The position numbers and the translations under genes are program-made. Below the pieces are notes generated by a model. It was not told the origin of the DNA. It ran no database searches and saw only the letters and a program-made list of their open reading frames with translations. DNA of 64,000 nucleotides, from assembly GCA_973895155.1 (NCBI GenBank), contig OZ316892.1, positions 2,046,001 through 2,110,000 of the forward strand. The letters are read 5' to 3'. Positions 7,526 through 18,000 of this stretch are shown one piece after another (the first letter of the stretch is position 1; the number at the start of each line of letters is the position of its first letter). The stretch comes from Marsupella aquatica (lineage: Eukaryota > Marchantiophyta).

Positions 7526-8809
7526 CTATCGTAGCTGCTTCCTCTCGGGGAATTTGGCAAAACAAACTGCCTCCAAGTGGCCCACTTTCCCGCAAAAATC
7601 ACAAGATAGGTCCTCAGCAACAATATCACATTCATTAGCCTTGTGATTAGGGTTACCACAGTAGTTGCAAGATGGCAGCATGAAAGTAGCATGTGCGGGC
7701 TTGGTCTTGAAACCATACTGTGGCACACGGGAAGGAGTGGCCAGTGTAGGAGCAGCAGCCTGGTACCTGGATCGCGGTGGACGCGCAATACTGGCCTCAT
7801 AATGTGCATGGGCCAACTCAAGTTTCTCAGTAGTGTCATAGACATTGAGCAGGGTGTAGCTGTCTCCAAACTCTGAGAATACTTGCTGCAACACTTGCGA
7901 ATGGAGAGCTGGGGTGCCCTCCAACGCGCGAAGATAGCGATGAGCAGCTTCCAGGTCAGTGATGCTCTGGGTGTCTTCCTTCAGCTTGAGAAGCCGGCGA
8001 TACAACATCTTCAATGTTTCATCGCGCTGCCTCACAAATGTGGCCAACTGCATGATTTTGTCAGCACTCTTGATTGGGAATTCCAATTCAAGAACCTGGA
8101 AAAACTCAGCCACTGGATTAGCAAAGGCAGGGGAATCAATGGTGGGAGAAATGCCTGATGTAGCCTGTGCCAAGACAGTGGGAGTAACTGGTGCAGTGGT
8201 GGGAACTGGAGTAGGAGGGGAAGTGGCAGGAGTAGCAGCATGGGCTGCAATGGCATTCTGTAATGCCAGTTGTGAGGCAGCCACAATTGCAGTGGCATAG
8301 GCAGGGTTAGGCAATTGTGTGACAGCAAGCAGCCGTTGAGAATGCTGCTCATACACATCCAAAGCCTCGTGGTGCACATACCTGGCTAGCTGCTTAAATG
8401 CAAAAGCATTTGTGAAATTGCTGCCATACTTCAACTCCAATTCGTAAACGACAGTGTAGAAAGTGGATTTGAACTCGCGCAAAGAGACAGTGCCTGGCCG
8501 CCCGCTGAAGCGCTCAATGCGGCTAGATGAGTGACTGGCATCCATGCTGTATGTCGGTGAAGCTGGAACAATCACTGATGTAGAAGGAGAAAAAGGCAAA
8601 GAAGTGATAGCAGGCTTCGGGGTAGAGGTGAAGCGACCGCCAAATGTAGCAGAAGGGTTGCGTGGTGTGGGTGCTGCTGCTGTCTGCTGACGTCGTCGAA
8701 ATTGCCAAGACTCCAATGAAATTGGCACCAACGGTCGTGGATCACTCCGTAAGTGGTACCGGGGTGTCGGTGGCGATGAGCTGCTACCTCCCGGCTCGTC
8801 GGCTGACAT
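7526..8809 (-). CDS. gag: Retroelement gag (capsid and nucleocapsid)
   Basis: A 427-residue Gag-like protein that would form the cytoplasmic virus-like particle and package element RNA. The N-terminal ~120 residues are Ser/Pro/Thr-rich. A capsid-like helical region follows (FKSTFYTVVYELELKY through the FFQVLELEFPIKSADK region, to about 320). Two CCHC zinc knuckles end it: C381-x2-C-x4-H-x4-C394 and C403-x2-C-x4-H-x4-C416. It stops at TAG, with CAG as the next codon and the same frame open beyond. The ATG at 8809 is the first one followed by continuous Gag-like sequence. Confidence 0.88.
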   Translation of the reverse strand: MSADEPGGSSSSPPTPRYHLRSDPRPLVPISLESWQFRRRQQTAAAPTPRNPSATFGGRFTSTPKPAITSLPFSPSTSVIVPASPTYSMDASHSSSRIERFSGRPGTVSLREFKSTFYTVVYELELKYGSNFTNAFAFKQLARYVHHEALDVYEQHSQRLLAVTQLPNPAYATAIVAASQLALQNAIAAHAATPATSPPTPVPTTAPVTPTVLAQATSGISPTIDSPAFANPVAEFFQVLELEFPIKSADKIMQLATFVRQRDETLKMLYRRLLKLKEDTQSITDLEAAHRYLRALEGTPALHSQVLQQVFSEFGDSYTLLNVYDTTEKLELAHAHYEASIARPPRSRYQAAAPTLATPSRVPQYGFKTKPAHATFMLPSCNYCGNPNHKANECDIVAEDLSCDFCGKVGHLEAVCFAKFPERKQLR

Positions 8810-10359
8810 GCTGCATGCTCACCCGGGGTGCCAATGGGAAAGAAATTGACAAGAAAAAGGAATGGCAGCCCCAAGGCTAGGAAATAAAACCCACAAAGGA
8901 GACAAACGGTACAAGGCAACAATGTGTCAAATGTGTAAACACACAGAAAAACCGTCACAAAGAAAAATTGTCGGCAAAGGAAAACCCCTTAAAAACTCGG
9001 GAAAGGCTTAATGTTGGCGGCAATAAAGAAATCCGGGAAAAGAAACTAGAAGTGGCCCCCCCCTTAAGTGTATACATCGGGCCCCTATGTGGACCCAAAA
9101 ACTGGCAGGAAAAGGGAAACCAAAGAGGCGCGCGTCAGCGGGAAAAGAAAACCGGGCCAAGTGGGACACAGAATCTGAAGTGTATACACATCAGCCCGAT
9201 GTGGACCCGAGAGATGGAAACAGGTCGATCGTCGCGCGGCGAAAAAGCGAGACAAGTCGAAAAAGGCGAAAAGAAAACGGGAAGAGTGAGGCGAAGAAAA
9301 AGAAATGAGCCCTGTGCATAGGGCTTCGCACCCCCCTCCTTATGAGCTCCTGAAGAGGTGGGGCTACGAGCTCCCCCTCCCCTCTTAAATGTGCTGGGTG
9401 CCTTGTGCCTGGCAGGACTCCTGAGGGGAGTCGACGTGAACTCCCCCTCTCCCCTTTAATTCTTCATAGGGCCTCGTGCCCACTCCTTGCGCTCTGCCTT
9501 GGCTCTGTCTCCCCCCTCTTTAATGCTGCTATCTGGGCTTCGTGCCCTGCAGGAGGACTCCCGAGAAGGGAGTCGTATGTACTCCCCCTCCCCCTTTAAT
9601 GCAGCATAGGGGCTCGTGCCCTATCCTGGCACACTCGCTCCCCTCCCCTCCTTAAATTGCAGCATAGGGCCTCGTGCCCTCTCCTTGCACACTCGCTCCC
9701 CCTTCATCTAAGTGCTTTAATTGCTGATAACGGTAAGGAAAAGAAGGAAGGAAAATGGGCGAGGCAAAGGCAAAAATGGCAGCAAAGGGCGAAGAGAAAA
9801 CGGGCGCGAGGCCCTATGTAGTCGAGAAGCAGTCGCACGGTGGCCGAGGCAATGCGGAAGTTGTCGCGCGGCAGCCGATGCAGGATGGCAGCCGTGGCCG
9901 GGAAATGGAAAACCCTGAAAGCAAAGTGGAAGGAAAAAAGTGAGGGGGGGGGCCTGTTTGACTTAAGTGTATATACTTAAGTGTATACACAAAAGCCATA
10001 ACTTCCACCCCATCGCTCAACGTTTTTCCATAGAAATTGCACCGGCATCAGCGGAAAAGCGTCAACTGTCTCGAGCAATTGAGAAGCACAGCGTCTTCGA
10101 TCTTCTTCCCTTCACCGCTAACCCGGCGACAGAGTTCTTCTTGAATAAAAGGCGTGATAGAAACAAACGTGCTGAAATCGAATTGAAAACCGGCGAGATG
10201 CCAAGATCGGCCGGGAGCATCTAACGAATCACTGTGTGAATTCCGTGTACGGAACCGACGAGCAGCCTCTGAAAAACTCTGTCTCACAGCGATTCAAGAA
10301 GAACTGAAGAACGGCAAAGAAAAACATGCCCTAAGTAGGACCGGGTCCAGGCGTCACAC
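8810..10359 (-). other. Probable retroelement leader / 5' terminal region
   Basis: No gene is seen. The region upstream of gag contains repeated AAGTGTATAC words (about 9065, 9178, 9963 and 9979), two of them followed by related GGGCCC/GCCCGATGTGGACCC phrases, and the tandem array at 9310-9725. A minus-strand TATATAC motif near 9970 could belong to a promoter. A minus-strand TGTGACGCC near 10359 resembles a Ty3 LTR start. No matching 3' copy was found on the left side, so calling this an LTR would be speculative. Confidence 0.35.
9310..9725. repeat. Degenerate ~60-75 bp tandem repeat array
   Basis: Five or six units share a phrase of the type CATAGGGCCTCGTGCCC followed by CTCCCCCTCCCC and CTTTAAT. 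The clearest units begin near 9465, 9535, 9608 and 9667. The array is upstream of gag, where retrotransposon leaders and LTRs often carry repeats. It does not encode a plausible protein. Confidence 0.7.
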
Positions 10360-11474
10360 TAACAAACCCCTTTTGCTTCAAGAACAGCCCAGACTCGCTA
10401 CAAGAACATGACACTAACTCAAGTAGTACACTAGCCCTAACCATACCTAGCGGGCATGCGAGGGACATGCCGATGTGCACAAGCGGCACTGTCCCTCGGC
10501 ATGACAAACATTTAGTCTCAACATTTAGTCTAGTTCTTGCAAGCTAACAATATTTTCTCGTTATGATTGACTCCTTGGTGTCTTTGTTTCACACGTAAAC
10601 AATTTTGGAAAGTTGTAAGGGAAAACAGCCAAGAGTAAAAGATCCTTGGTTCCTTCCATACTTGACAAATTTGGGGTCTAGATGTGAGAAGACAACATCC
10701 ATGATGTGTTTGTTCCACACTTGGACAATGTTTAAATGTTGCAGTAGGGACCAATGGCCAAAAGTAGAGGATTCATTCCATACTTAAACAAAAGAACAAA
10801 GAGAAATGTCAAAACATCATGCATACCCTGTGCATAGGTTTTGTGAAAGCAACCCAAAGATACAATTCAAACATGAAGACATGAACCATATTGTCTTCAC
10901 GTAGGAACTTGCTTCGCGCGACAGCTGCCATTACTCGGGCCATTACTCCACAATTCCCCCAACAGTGTAGTTTGTCATTGAGCATGGTTTGACTCTAAAC
11001 TTTTATTACATTAGCTCTTATTGGTGATAATATCAAGCCAAAACTCCTTATAGGAACTTTACAAGAACATCTGACACAAAAGTGTGAGAGGGGCCTAGTT
11101 TTGTAACCAAAGTTTCATAACTAAGGGCCTATACCCTAAATGCCATCATCCATAATTTCCAAGCTTTGAAACTCCCTAATTTTGACTTGAGAGCAAATGA
11201 CATTGCCCTGCTCTGTTGCTGTAATACATTATACAAAGGGCAGGTTGAGTTCAATAGGAGTGTGAAAAAAAATCATACTCCCTACTGCATATTTGTACAC
11301 CCCTCAATCCCTGGAAAAACTGTAATTTTATTGGCTCAAACATTCTGACACATATCTATACTCATTCTCGGCCCCATGGAACATAGCCCTTAGTATATAT
11401 TACACTCCCCAAAAAAGAGGCGCTCAACTGGGATATAATATAGCATGTTCATCCTGGAACATGGTTCATTTTTA
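10360..11474. other. Intergenic region without recognisable gene
   Basis: The region is AT-rich with short uninformative frames. It contains the second GAAGACA palindrome (10875-10898). At about 11085-11140 a GGGGCCTAGTTTTGTAACCAAAG stretch resembles, in inverted orientation, the TAGGCCCC repeats at about 936-990. Confidence 0.4.
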
Positions 11475-12320
11475 TAAAGTGATGTGTAGATGATCTAATT
11501 TTCTTGTGACTAGTGCATATTTGTTAAGATTGAGTGGGATAAAATACAAGTCAGATAATGACTAGGAAAAGTATTAAGTGGTATGTAAATGATCTACACT
11601 GTTCACCGTAATTAGTGTTATGCAAGAATTAGTGTTAGTGCAAAATTAGTGTTAGTAACACTAATTTTGGTAAAAATGATTTTTTGAGTCCAAGTAGCAC
11701 TAATTTTTGTCGGTTTTCAAAATGAATTTTTTTCAGTTTAGTTTAAATTGCTTGTAAAAAACGGATGATCTCTAGTCCAAAGTAACACTAATTGTTGTGG
11801 ATTTTTTTAAATAGTTTTTTTCTTTGTATTTTGCCACTTTTAAGACCATAGTAACACTAATTCATGTGCGCAAAAATAGTGTTAGCACAAAATTAGTGTG
11901 ACTAACACTAATTCGCGAGTAGACCCTGAAAATGGGCGCTCTCGAATTAGTGTTACTCACACTAATTACGGGACAGTGTATATTTATGGTGGCTAGGGCA
12001 AGTGTATATTTATGGTGGCTAGAGCAATTTTGTTAAGATTTGAGTGGGATAAAATACAAGTCAGGTAATGATTAGGAAGAGTACAACTTTATGATACTAG
12101 GATGAACGTGTTTCATTTTTTTACAAAGTGATATGTACATTATCTAATTTTTGTTACTAGTGCATATTTGTTAAGATTGAGTAGGATTAAATACAAACCA
12201 GATATTGACTAGGAAAAGTATTAAGTTGATATGTAAATGATCTATTTTTTTGGTGGCTAGTGCAAATTCATGATAAAATTCAAGTCACGTAATGATTAGG
12301 AAAAGTACAAGTTTGATATG
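11475..12320. repeat. Duplicated segment interrupted by a TIR element
   Basis: About 125 bp at 11475-11597 (containing ACTAGTGCATATTTGTTAAGATTGAG and GACTAGGAAAAGTATTAAG words) recurs at about 12122-12245. A partial further copy lies at 12025-12090 and another at 12255-12320. The interval between the first two copies includes the TIR element at 11597-11978 and a 25-bp direct duplication (GTATATTTATGGTGGCTAG at about 11977 and 12003). Confidence 0.7.
11597..11978. mobile_element. 382-bp TIR element (MITE) at a TA site
   Basis: The left end is CACTGTTCACCGTAATTAGTG and the right end, reverse-complemented, is CACTGTCCCGTAATTAGTG: terminal inverted repeats of about 20 bp. Both sides are flanked by TA (11595-11596 and 11979-11980). 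The interior is built of repeated AACACTAATT words in both orientations. A TA target duplication with CACTG-like ends fits the Tc1/mariner superfamily. No transposase is encoded. Confidence 0.75.
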
Positions 12321-13594
12321 GAAAAGTTGTGCACAGTGCACATGAGATACAAGAGTATAAGTACGACAGATGTAAAGGAATGTAATAATGACAAGGAAAA
12401 GTTTAAAGTCTGTAATATTGGGTGGTGCACATAATGTTACTTATGAACTTACCTGTACTTAATAACACTCAAATCAATTAAAATCATAAATTTAAGAAAC
12501 AAAACCGTGAGAAGAACTTAAAGATCACTAGGTGTGCGCTTTGTTTAGAGTAATTTCCTTTCTCACTCATGAGAAGAAATGCCAAAAATTCCATGAGAGT
12601 TGCTACAAGGTTGGATGCACATTATTGGAATCTAGAATGATCAGGAAAGGAGAGCATTAGGATAGCAAGGGTTAAAAGTATTTAGAGAAGTGCCAATATA
12701 GATTGAAAATCTGAACGATACTAAGGATGCACCTTGTGAAGATCCATTGAACTACAATACACAGAAAAAAGTCTCAATAAAACTAAATGTTGAAGGTGTA
12801 TTTGCCAGTAGCAGCATCAAATCTAATCTCATATAGAGGGTTACTCCAACTTTAAGCAATCTCCCTCAAATGGTAATAACAGGTTGTTAGGACTATTCTT
12901 CTAGATAAATGAGAAAAGAAATATTCTTCAAGGTACCTAAAGGAAAGAAATATTCTTCATGTTACCTATAAGTGTGAAGAATCCCCCAAAAGGGACAATA
13001 GTTTGTCTTGTAGGCAGTGTTCCCGTGCAAAAGAATTCCCATGTTTACCCATATCGCAAGGATGAATTTTTTAGTACTTTGAGTGACTTGGTACTTGTGC
13101 TTCAATGCTTATTCCTTTACAAAGTGTGGGCCCCACTTCTATCCCTACATGTCATTTTACTAGTAGTCAATTGTTTAACTTCTAAACTATTGTGAATCCC
13201 TTTCCAAAAATTGGTGGGACTTTCATGTTTTTGTCATAATGACTTAGTATAGCCACACATATAATTATGTCGTTCAAAACCATAAACTTAGGAGCTGTAG
13301 TTAAGAGGGGAGAAACCAGGAAGACCAAAAACTGCAGTAGTGAACTAAGGACAAACAAACTGAAGAGCCTAGCTGGTAGCTCGCTTGGTAGAACTCTGTG
13401 GTGAATTGTGGTTATTATTGTGGGACTCTTGGGCTTATTGTTTCTGGTTATTATTGTGGGACTCTTGGGCTTGCTTGGATTTCCCTTGTTTCCTGTACCT
13501 TTATTGGGTTTCTTGTATACAAGCATGTCTCCTGGTTGGGCACCTTTTGATTAATTTTCTGGCAGTGTGACATATTTATATATTTTTCCAACAG
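12321..13594. other. AT-rich intergenic sequence
   Basis: No conserved coding sequence is visible. A 29-bp-period duplication (TTATTATTGTGGGACTCTTGGGCTT, around 13411 and 13450) lies within it. Confidence 0.4.
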
Positions 13595-13733
13595 CCAATG
13601 TTCCCAAAATGCTGGCCCTGCACTAGGGTCAACTACAATTGAAACTACAGTTGATGACACTTGCTTTGACGCCAAGCTCAATGACAACATGAATGTGCAG
13701 AATTGGTTTTGCCGGACATGTCACAATGCAATT
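13595..13733 (+). pseudogene. Possible isolated exon or gene fragment
   Basis: An open stretch is preceded by CCAACAG and ends exactly at a consensus GTAAGT donor. The translation is open throughout, with DTCFDAKLNDNMN and a Cys pair in NWFCRTCHN. Both borders look like splice sites, but I find no partner exons and do not recognise the family. It could be a remnant of a host gene or of a transposon gene. Confidence 0.3.
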
Positions 13734-13954
13734 GTAAGTTTCACACTCTAAAATACATACATGTACCAGTGTTTTTTTTAGAGGCTAAAATTTGCAATGC
13801 AAGATCCACATCTCTACAAAGTCTTTGCCAATTTAATGCAAATATAGTGAGTAGATTTTCTGTTTTCAGTTAGACAGTTTTTGACCTAGCCACACACCTC
13901 ATTAGCAAGAACCTGCAGACCCATTAGCCAGATTCTAATGGCCATCCTCAAATC

Positions 13955-14064
13955 TAGGCACATATAGTTCCTGGCAGAGTGTATCTTAAAGTTAACCCTG
14001 GAAAATTTTTAAAAATCTTTAAATAAGGTAAGATACACTCTGCCGTGAACTAAAAGTGCCCAAT
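13955..14064. mobile_element. ~110-bp hairpin (MITE-like) element
   Basis: The left arm GGCACATATAGTTCCTGGCA, continuing GAGTGTATCTTA, pairs with the right arm TAAGATACACTCTGCCGTGA, continuing ACTAAAAGTGCC. The arms are about 33 bp with few mismatches around a ~40-bp AT-rich loop. No clear target duplication was found. Confidence 0.65.
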
Positions 14065-14275
14065 CAAGAGTCAGAGGGGATCCCAACTTCCAGAGGCACA
14101 ATAAAGTGGAGAACATAAAGAATAAAGGAGAAACACAATGGACAATTCCCAAGAGATCAAAGACTGAGCCAAGAAATGCCAAAAAGCCTGACACAGTGCA
14201 ATACATACTAAGGTAATTTTCAAGGTGTTGTCTTGATTTTCAGGTTACCTTGTCTGAAGGCAAAGATCACACTCT

Positions 14276-14435
14276 CTGTTCCCGAGCTAATATAGACAAC
14301 CTTGATTACGGAACCGTGTGGGAAGCTCCTTCCAAAATTTATAGCACCACGTTGAGCCACATCATCAGTTTCACTCACAAACACCTGTTCCCGAGCTAAT
14401 GAGGGCTGTAGACAAACTTGATTACGGAACCCCAT
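14276..14435. repeat. Direct repeat pair (CTGTTCCCGAGCTAAT...)
   Basis: Two copies of CTGTTCCCGAGCTAAT, each followed within 10-25 bases by AGACAA(C)CTTGATTACGGAACC, lie at 14276-14322 and 14385-14435. Their origin is unknown and they sit next to LTR-like repeats. Confidence 0.6.
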
Positions 14436-14447
14436 GGTTTCTATAAG

Positions 14448-15000
14448 TGTGACGGGGTCCCCGTCTCAAAAAGTCACCATTAGGTGTTATTGGCAAGATG
14501 CATGTAAATAAATAAGCCAATATACACAAGAGTTTTTCAATTTTTTTTAATTTCTTAAAAGTTAATCATCCCGGTGTGTGTTCATGTTGCTCTGGAGGGC
14601 CGGAGCTATTTGAACCCGGGAGGAACTATTTTTTTAATTGACCCTTTGCTCTCGTGGGTCTTGTCGTTGTGGGAGAAGAAAATTAGGCATCTTAAGGGGA
14701 TACCACCAATTAATATTTGGAGACCCCGACAGTTTTTCTTGGCCCCGGTGTAATATGGTGGAGTCAGCCAGGGAGGAGGAGCCCGCGAGCCATGGGGCGC
14801 CAGGTGGAGTCAGCCGGGGAGGAGGAGCCCGCGAGCCGTGGGGCGCCAGGTGGAGGGCCCAGCGTAAGGCTGCGTGTGACGGGGTTCCCGTCACTGAAAA
14901 TCCTCAATAATTGTTTACTGTGTGCCATGTAAATAACCATTGTAAATAAGCCATTTTTTGGTTTTTTAGTTAATTCCATCATTATCGGTTGCTATGCCCG
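14448..15000. repeat. LTR-like direct repeats starting TGTGACGGGG
   Basis: TGTGACGGGGTCCCCGTC at about 14449 and TGTGACGGGGTTCCCGTC at about 14873 each begin a related ~130-bp stretch (CATGTAAATAA...TAAGCCA, then a TTAAT...CGG...GGAGG pattern). TGTGACG starts are typical of Ty3/gypsy LTRs, so these may be solo LTRs or the ends of a short non-autonomous element. No internal coding sequence exists between them. Confidence 0.45.
14758..14853. repeat. 46-bp tandem duplication
   Basis: Two near-identical 46-bp units begin TGGAGTCAGCC(A/G)GGGAGG and contain CCCGCGAGCC(A/G)TGGGGCGCC. They differ at two positions, and a partial third unit start (TGGAGGG) follows. Confidence 0.85.
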
Positions 15001-18000
15001 GAGGTCTCTACTTACTTTTATATCCTAATAGTTTGGATGCCTAAGGTTCCCCAACAAGCAAGCATGTTGGGACCTTTAAAATAGGGTCGGTCTAATCGGA
15101 CACCCCGTTTCCCTTAGGCCATTATTTCCTTGTTATTTTCTTGAGACCCCAATAGCCAGGTCTAAGTGGGGGAGTGCTAATTTTTAGTGTTGAGAGGTTT
15201 AAAACAAACCAAGAGAGGGAAACCCCTGGTAAATAACGAGGTTTGGGGGGGGGGGGTCATAAGGGGCAGCTCTAAACACTGCCATGTGGAATCTCCCAAG
15301 CCAAGACCGGGAGCGTAAGAATGAGGGTGGGCTGCCGCGACTGTTGGGGGGAGAATTAAAACCCCCGACATAGAGTAGGCAGCCGTGAGGAAAACCAAGT
15401 CGCAGCCGGGGTGCAGGGTCGAACGGTGGCGCCAAGGCAGGGGTGCCAGGGGATTAGAGGGAAACGGGGGGTTTAAAACCCCAATAAGAGCCCCCGCGAG
15501 CTGAAGGCAGCGGGGCGCTACGGAGGGCCAGGAAGGCCATAAGGCCGGGGCGAGCCGAGGCGCAGCCGGGGGGGAGTCACATTATACCCTCCCGGGAGGG
15601 TACCAAGGGCAGCCGGGGCACAAGCCGATGGAGTGGGGGGGGAATTTAAATTCCCCAAGGAGTGGCAAGTCCCCTTGCATAGGGAGGCGTGCTGGGCCTG
15701 GCAAGGCGCAAGCACCAGGGCCAGTGAGACTGCCAGGGAGACTACCGGGGAGCGTAAGGGAGGAGTAGGGCAAGACGGGAGTAAGGAGGCAGCGCGCCCT
15801 CCCGCGAGCCGTGAGCATTGAGGGGGGGGGGAACTCAGTCTAGTGTTGGTGTTTGGGAAGTTAGCTCATAGCCAGAAGGGGAATTCGAGCCAGAGTAGTG
15901 AGGTAGAGGTGTAGCGCTTGCCCCAATGAAGCAGGAGTTGGGCAGACGGCAGGAGACCGGGTTGTCCTTGCAATGTGTTACCACTTTTTGCCAAAAGATA
16001 TGGATTTGGCTTGATTCCTCAAGTTTTGGTGTGGCGTTATCTTTTCCGGCTCACAATTGTGTTCTTTCCCAAGAAGTGTCTAAGGAATACTTGCACGGAT
16101 TGGTCGACCATGTGAGTAGGGGGCGTGGTGACAGCACTCCACCAGCGACCAGTAGGAGTGTGTGTGTGGCGTAGTCCATGGGACTTGATCAAAAGCAGCG
16201 GGACTAGTCGGTAGACTTGATCAAAAACTACATTTCCGGGAGCGGAAATAAACATACTCATCCTACATGCAATAGAATCCGAATAGCGTCCCTCCACGTT
16301 CCCGTTATACGATAACAAACGATTTTAGTAGGAGTAAATATATATTTGTCATGTAAATCGTTTGATAAGCAGGTGACACTGCGTGCCCGCAAGTTGGGAG
16401 GCAGCAGGCGCGAGACGGAGGGCCGCCCCGGGAGTAGCGAGCCCCGGCAGGAGAAGGCAAGTAGGAGTAAAAGCTCCCACGAGTGGGGTAGTAGGCGCAA
16501 GGAGGAGGCCGCAAGGCGGGAGTAACTCACCCAAGTGCCGAAAGCAAATGCATTTTCTTTCCCACACCTCATTGCGGAAAGCTCTCGACATATCTCCCCA
16601 TTTTTTTAAGTAAATTCCCTTGGCGCTTGGCTTGGAGAGCTATGAAATTTGATTTAGATCTTGTGACGATAGCAACAGTGGCAGCATTGGGTGACTGGGA
16701 ATTGAGAGTGGTTCTTGATCGGGAGACGGGGAGCCTCTGGCCAGGCCCCGGGAAGGACTCCCCTGGCAAGGAGAATAGTAGGTGTTACCCCCATATCAGC
16801 GGAGGGCGCCGGCAGTGAGGATTCCCGGGGGTGGAGTCCCGGTTCCGTGAGCGAGTCGGGGGAAGACTAGTGAGGCGTACGGATGTTGGTCGTACAGATT
16901 TTGAATTATGCAATACCTTGGATGAGGGGAATCACGGGCTTGTTGGAAGGAGCTCGAGGAGTTGATTCCGGCAAGGTGTGGCACGCCCAGAACGGAGTTA
17001 GGATGAAGAAGTTATGAGCTCGGGCTTATTACGGATTCAAACATCCGTAACTTGGTCATCCGGAGTCCGTTTACGGATTCGTAATCAGGAGGAGCAGAGC
17101 TATCCAGGGCCCCCCTCGGGGGAGTAGTTCAAAATGGTTGAGGGTTTCAACCTTGAGTGGCCCCCTCACTTCCCCGTGACTACCAAGTACGGTTGGCATC
17201 GTCGAAGGCACCGACGGTCCCATAGTTAGATTAGGGTGTTAGGAGCATGTGTGTGCCGCATGTTTTGTCGTGGAAGGACAATTAGCTTCAATGATCATGA
17301 AGGTACAAGAAATTCAAAATTAGTGAGAAGTAGGATGAGCAAAGCAGGATGAGCACTAATACCAAGTTGCAAATCCATTCTCTTCCAAGTTGCTCCATGA
17401 TCTTGCTTGTCTTGTCCACATAATCATAGGTGGTGAAGTAAGACTCATGCAACAAAGCATATGGATGACCCCACACATAACTTTGATACAACACTTACAA
17501 ATATTTCCAAGGACTTGTCTCTAATTGAATTTAAGAATTTTTGTTTGTGCATATGCCCCGTGTACAGGGGAAAGTGCTGGGTGGGCAAGCTGAAGCCTTG
17601 AGTCACTATAAGTCAAGCACAATCATTCAACGGGAGGAGTCCCCATCAGCAGCTAAGAGTTTAGCAGATTGAAAAAATGTACCAGCCCAGGGGAGCATTG
17701 GGCCAAAGTGCATTTGAAGGATTTTTCTTTTTAGCTAGGGTCAGTGGCAGATCTCATGTTTCGTGAAGGAGAAGACGCTAAGAATATTCCTTATTGACTA
17801 ACCCAAACTAACTTTTGACTGGGTCATTTGATCTTTGTATAGTTGGATGAACAAATGAGTGCCCCCTCTAGCTAGCTCAGCCTAGATTAACATCTTTGCT
17901 TAGTTCTACAACCTTAGAAATATTATGGTGGAGCCCATGGTGGACTGCCAGGTTGGGTACTATAGTAATATGTGCCGAGATGAAGAATTTTTATGTCGTA

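Larger units (their letters stand above)
1405..8809 (-). mobile_element. Ty3/gypsy retrotransposon with DNA methyltransferase and PHD finger (coding part)
   Basis: Reading on the minus strand, the order is gag with two CCHC zinc knuckles, a linker, aspartic protease (DTGA), a DNMT3-like C5 DNA methyltransferase, reverse transcriptase (YIDD box), RNase H, integrase (HHCC zinc domain and DDE core) and a C-terminal PHD finger. The order RT-RNase H-integrase is that of Ty3/gypsy (Metaviridae). Gag, linker and pol lie in one reading frame interrupted by TAG at 7526-7528 and 7079-7081. A TAA at 2750-2752 and a frameshift near 2414-2457 break the integrase part, so this copy looks defective unless stops are read through. 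LTRs, primer-binding site and target-site duplication could not be identified with certainty. A minus-strand TGTGACGCC string beginning near 10359 is a weak candidate for the 5' LTR start. Confidence 0.93.

Noticed and set aside
8572-8958. Minus-strand hydrophobic frame upstream of gag
   Set aside because: Overlaps the gag start in another frame and has no domain; likely chance in the leader.
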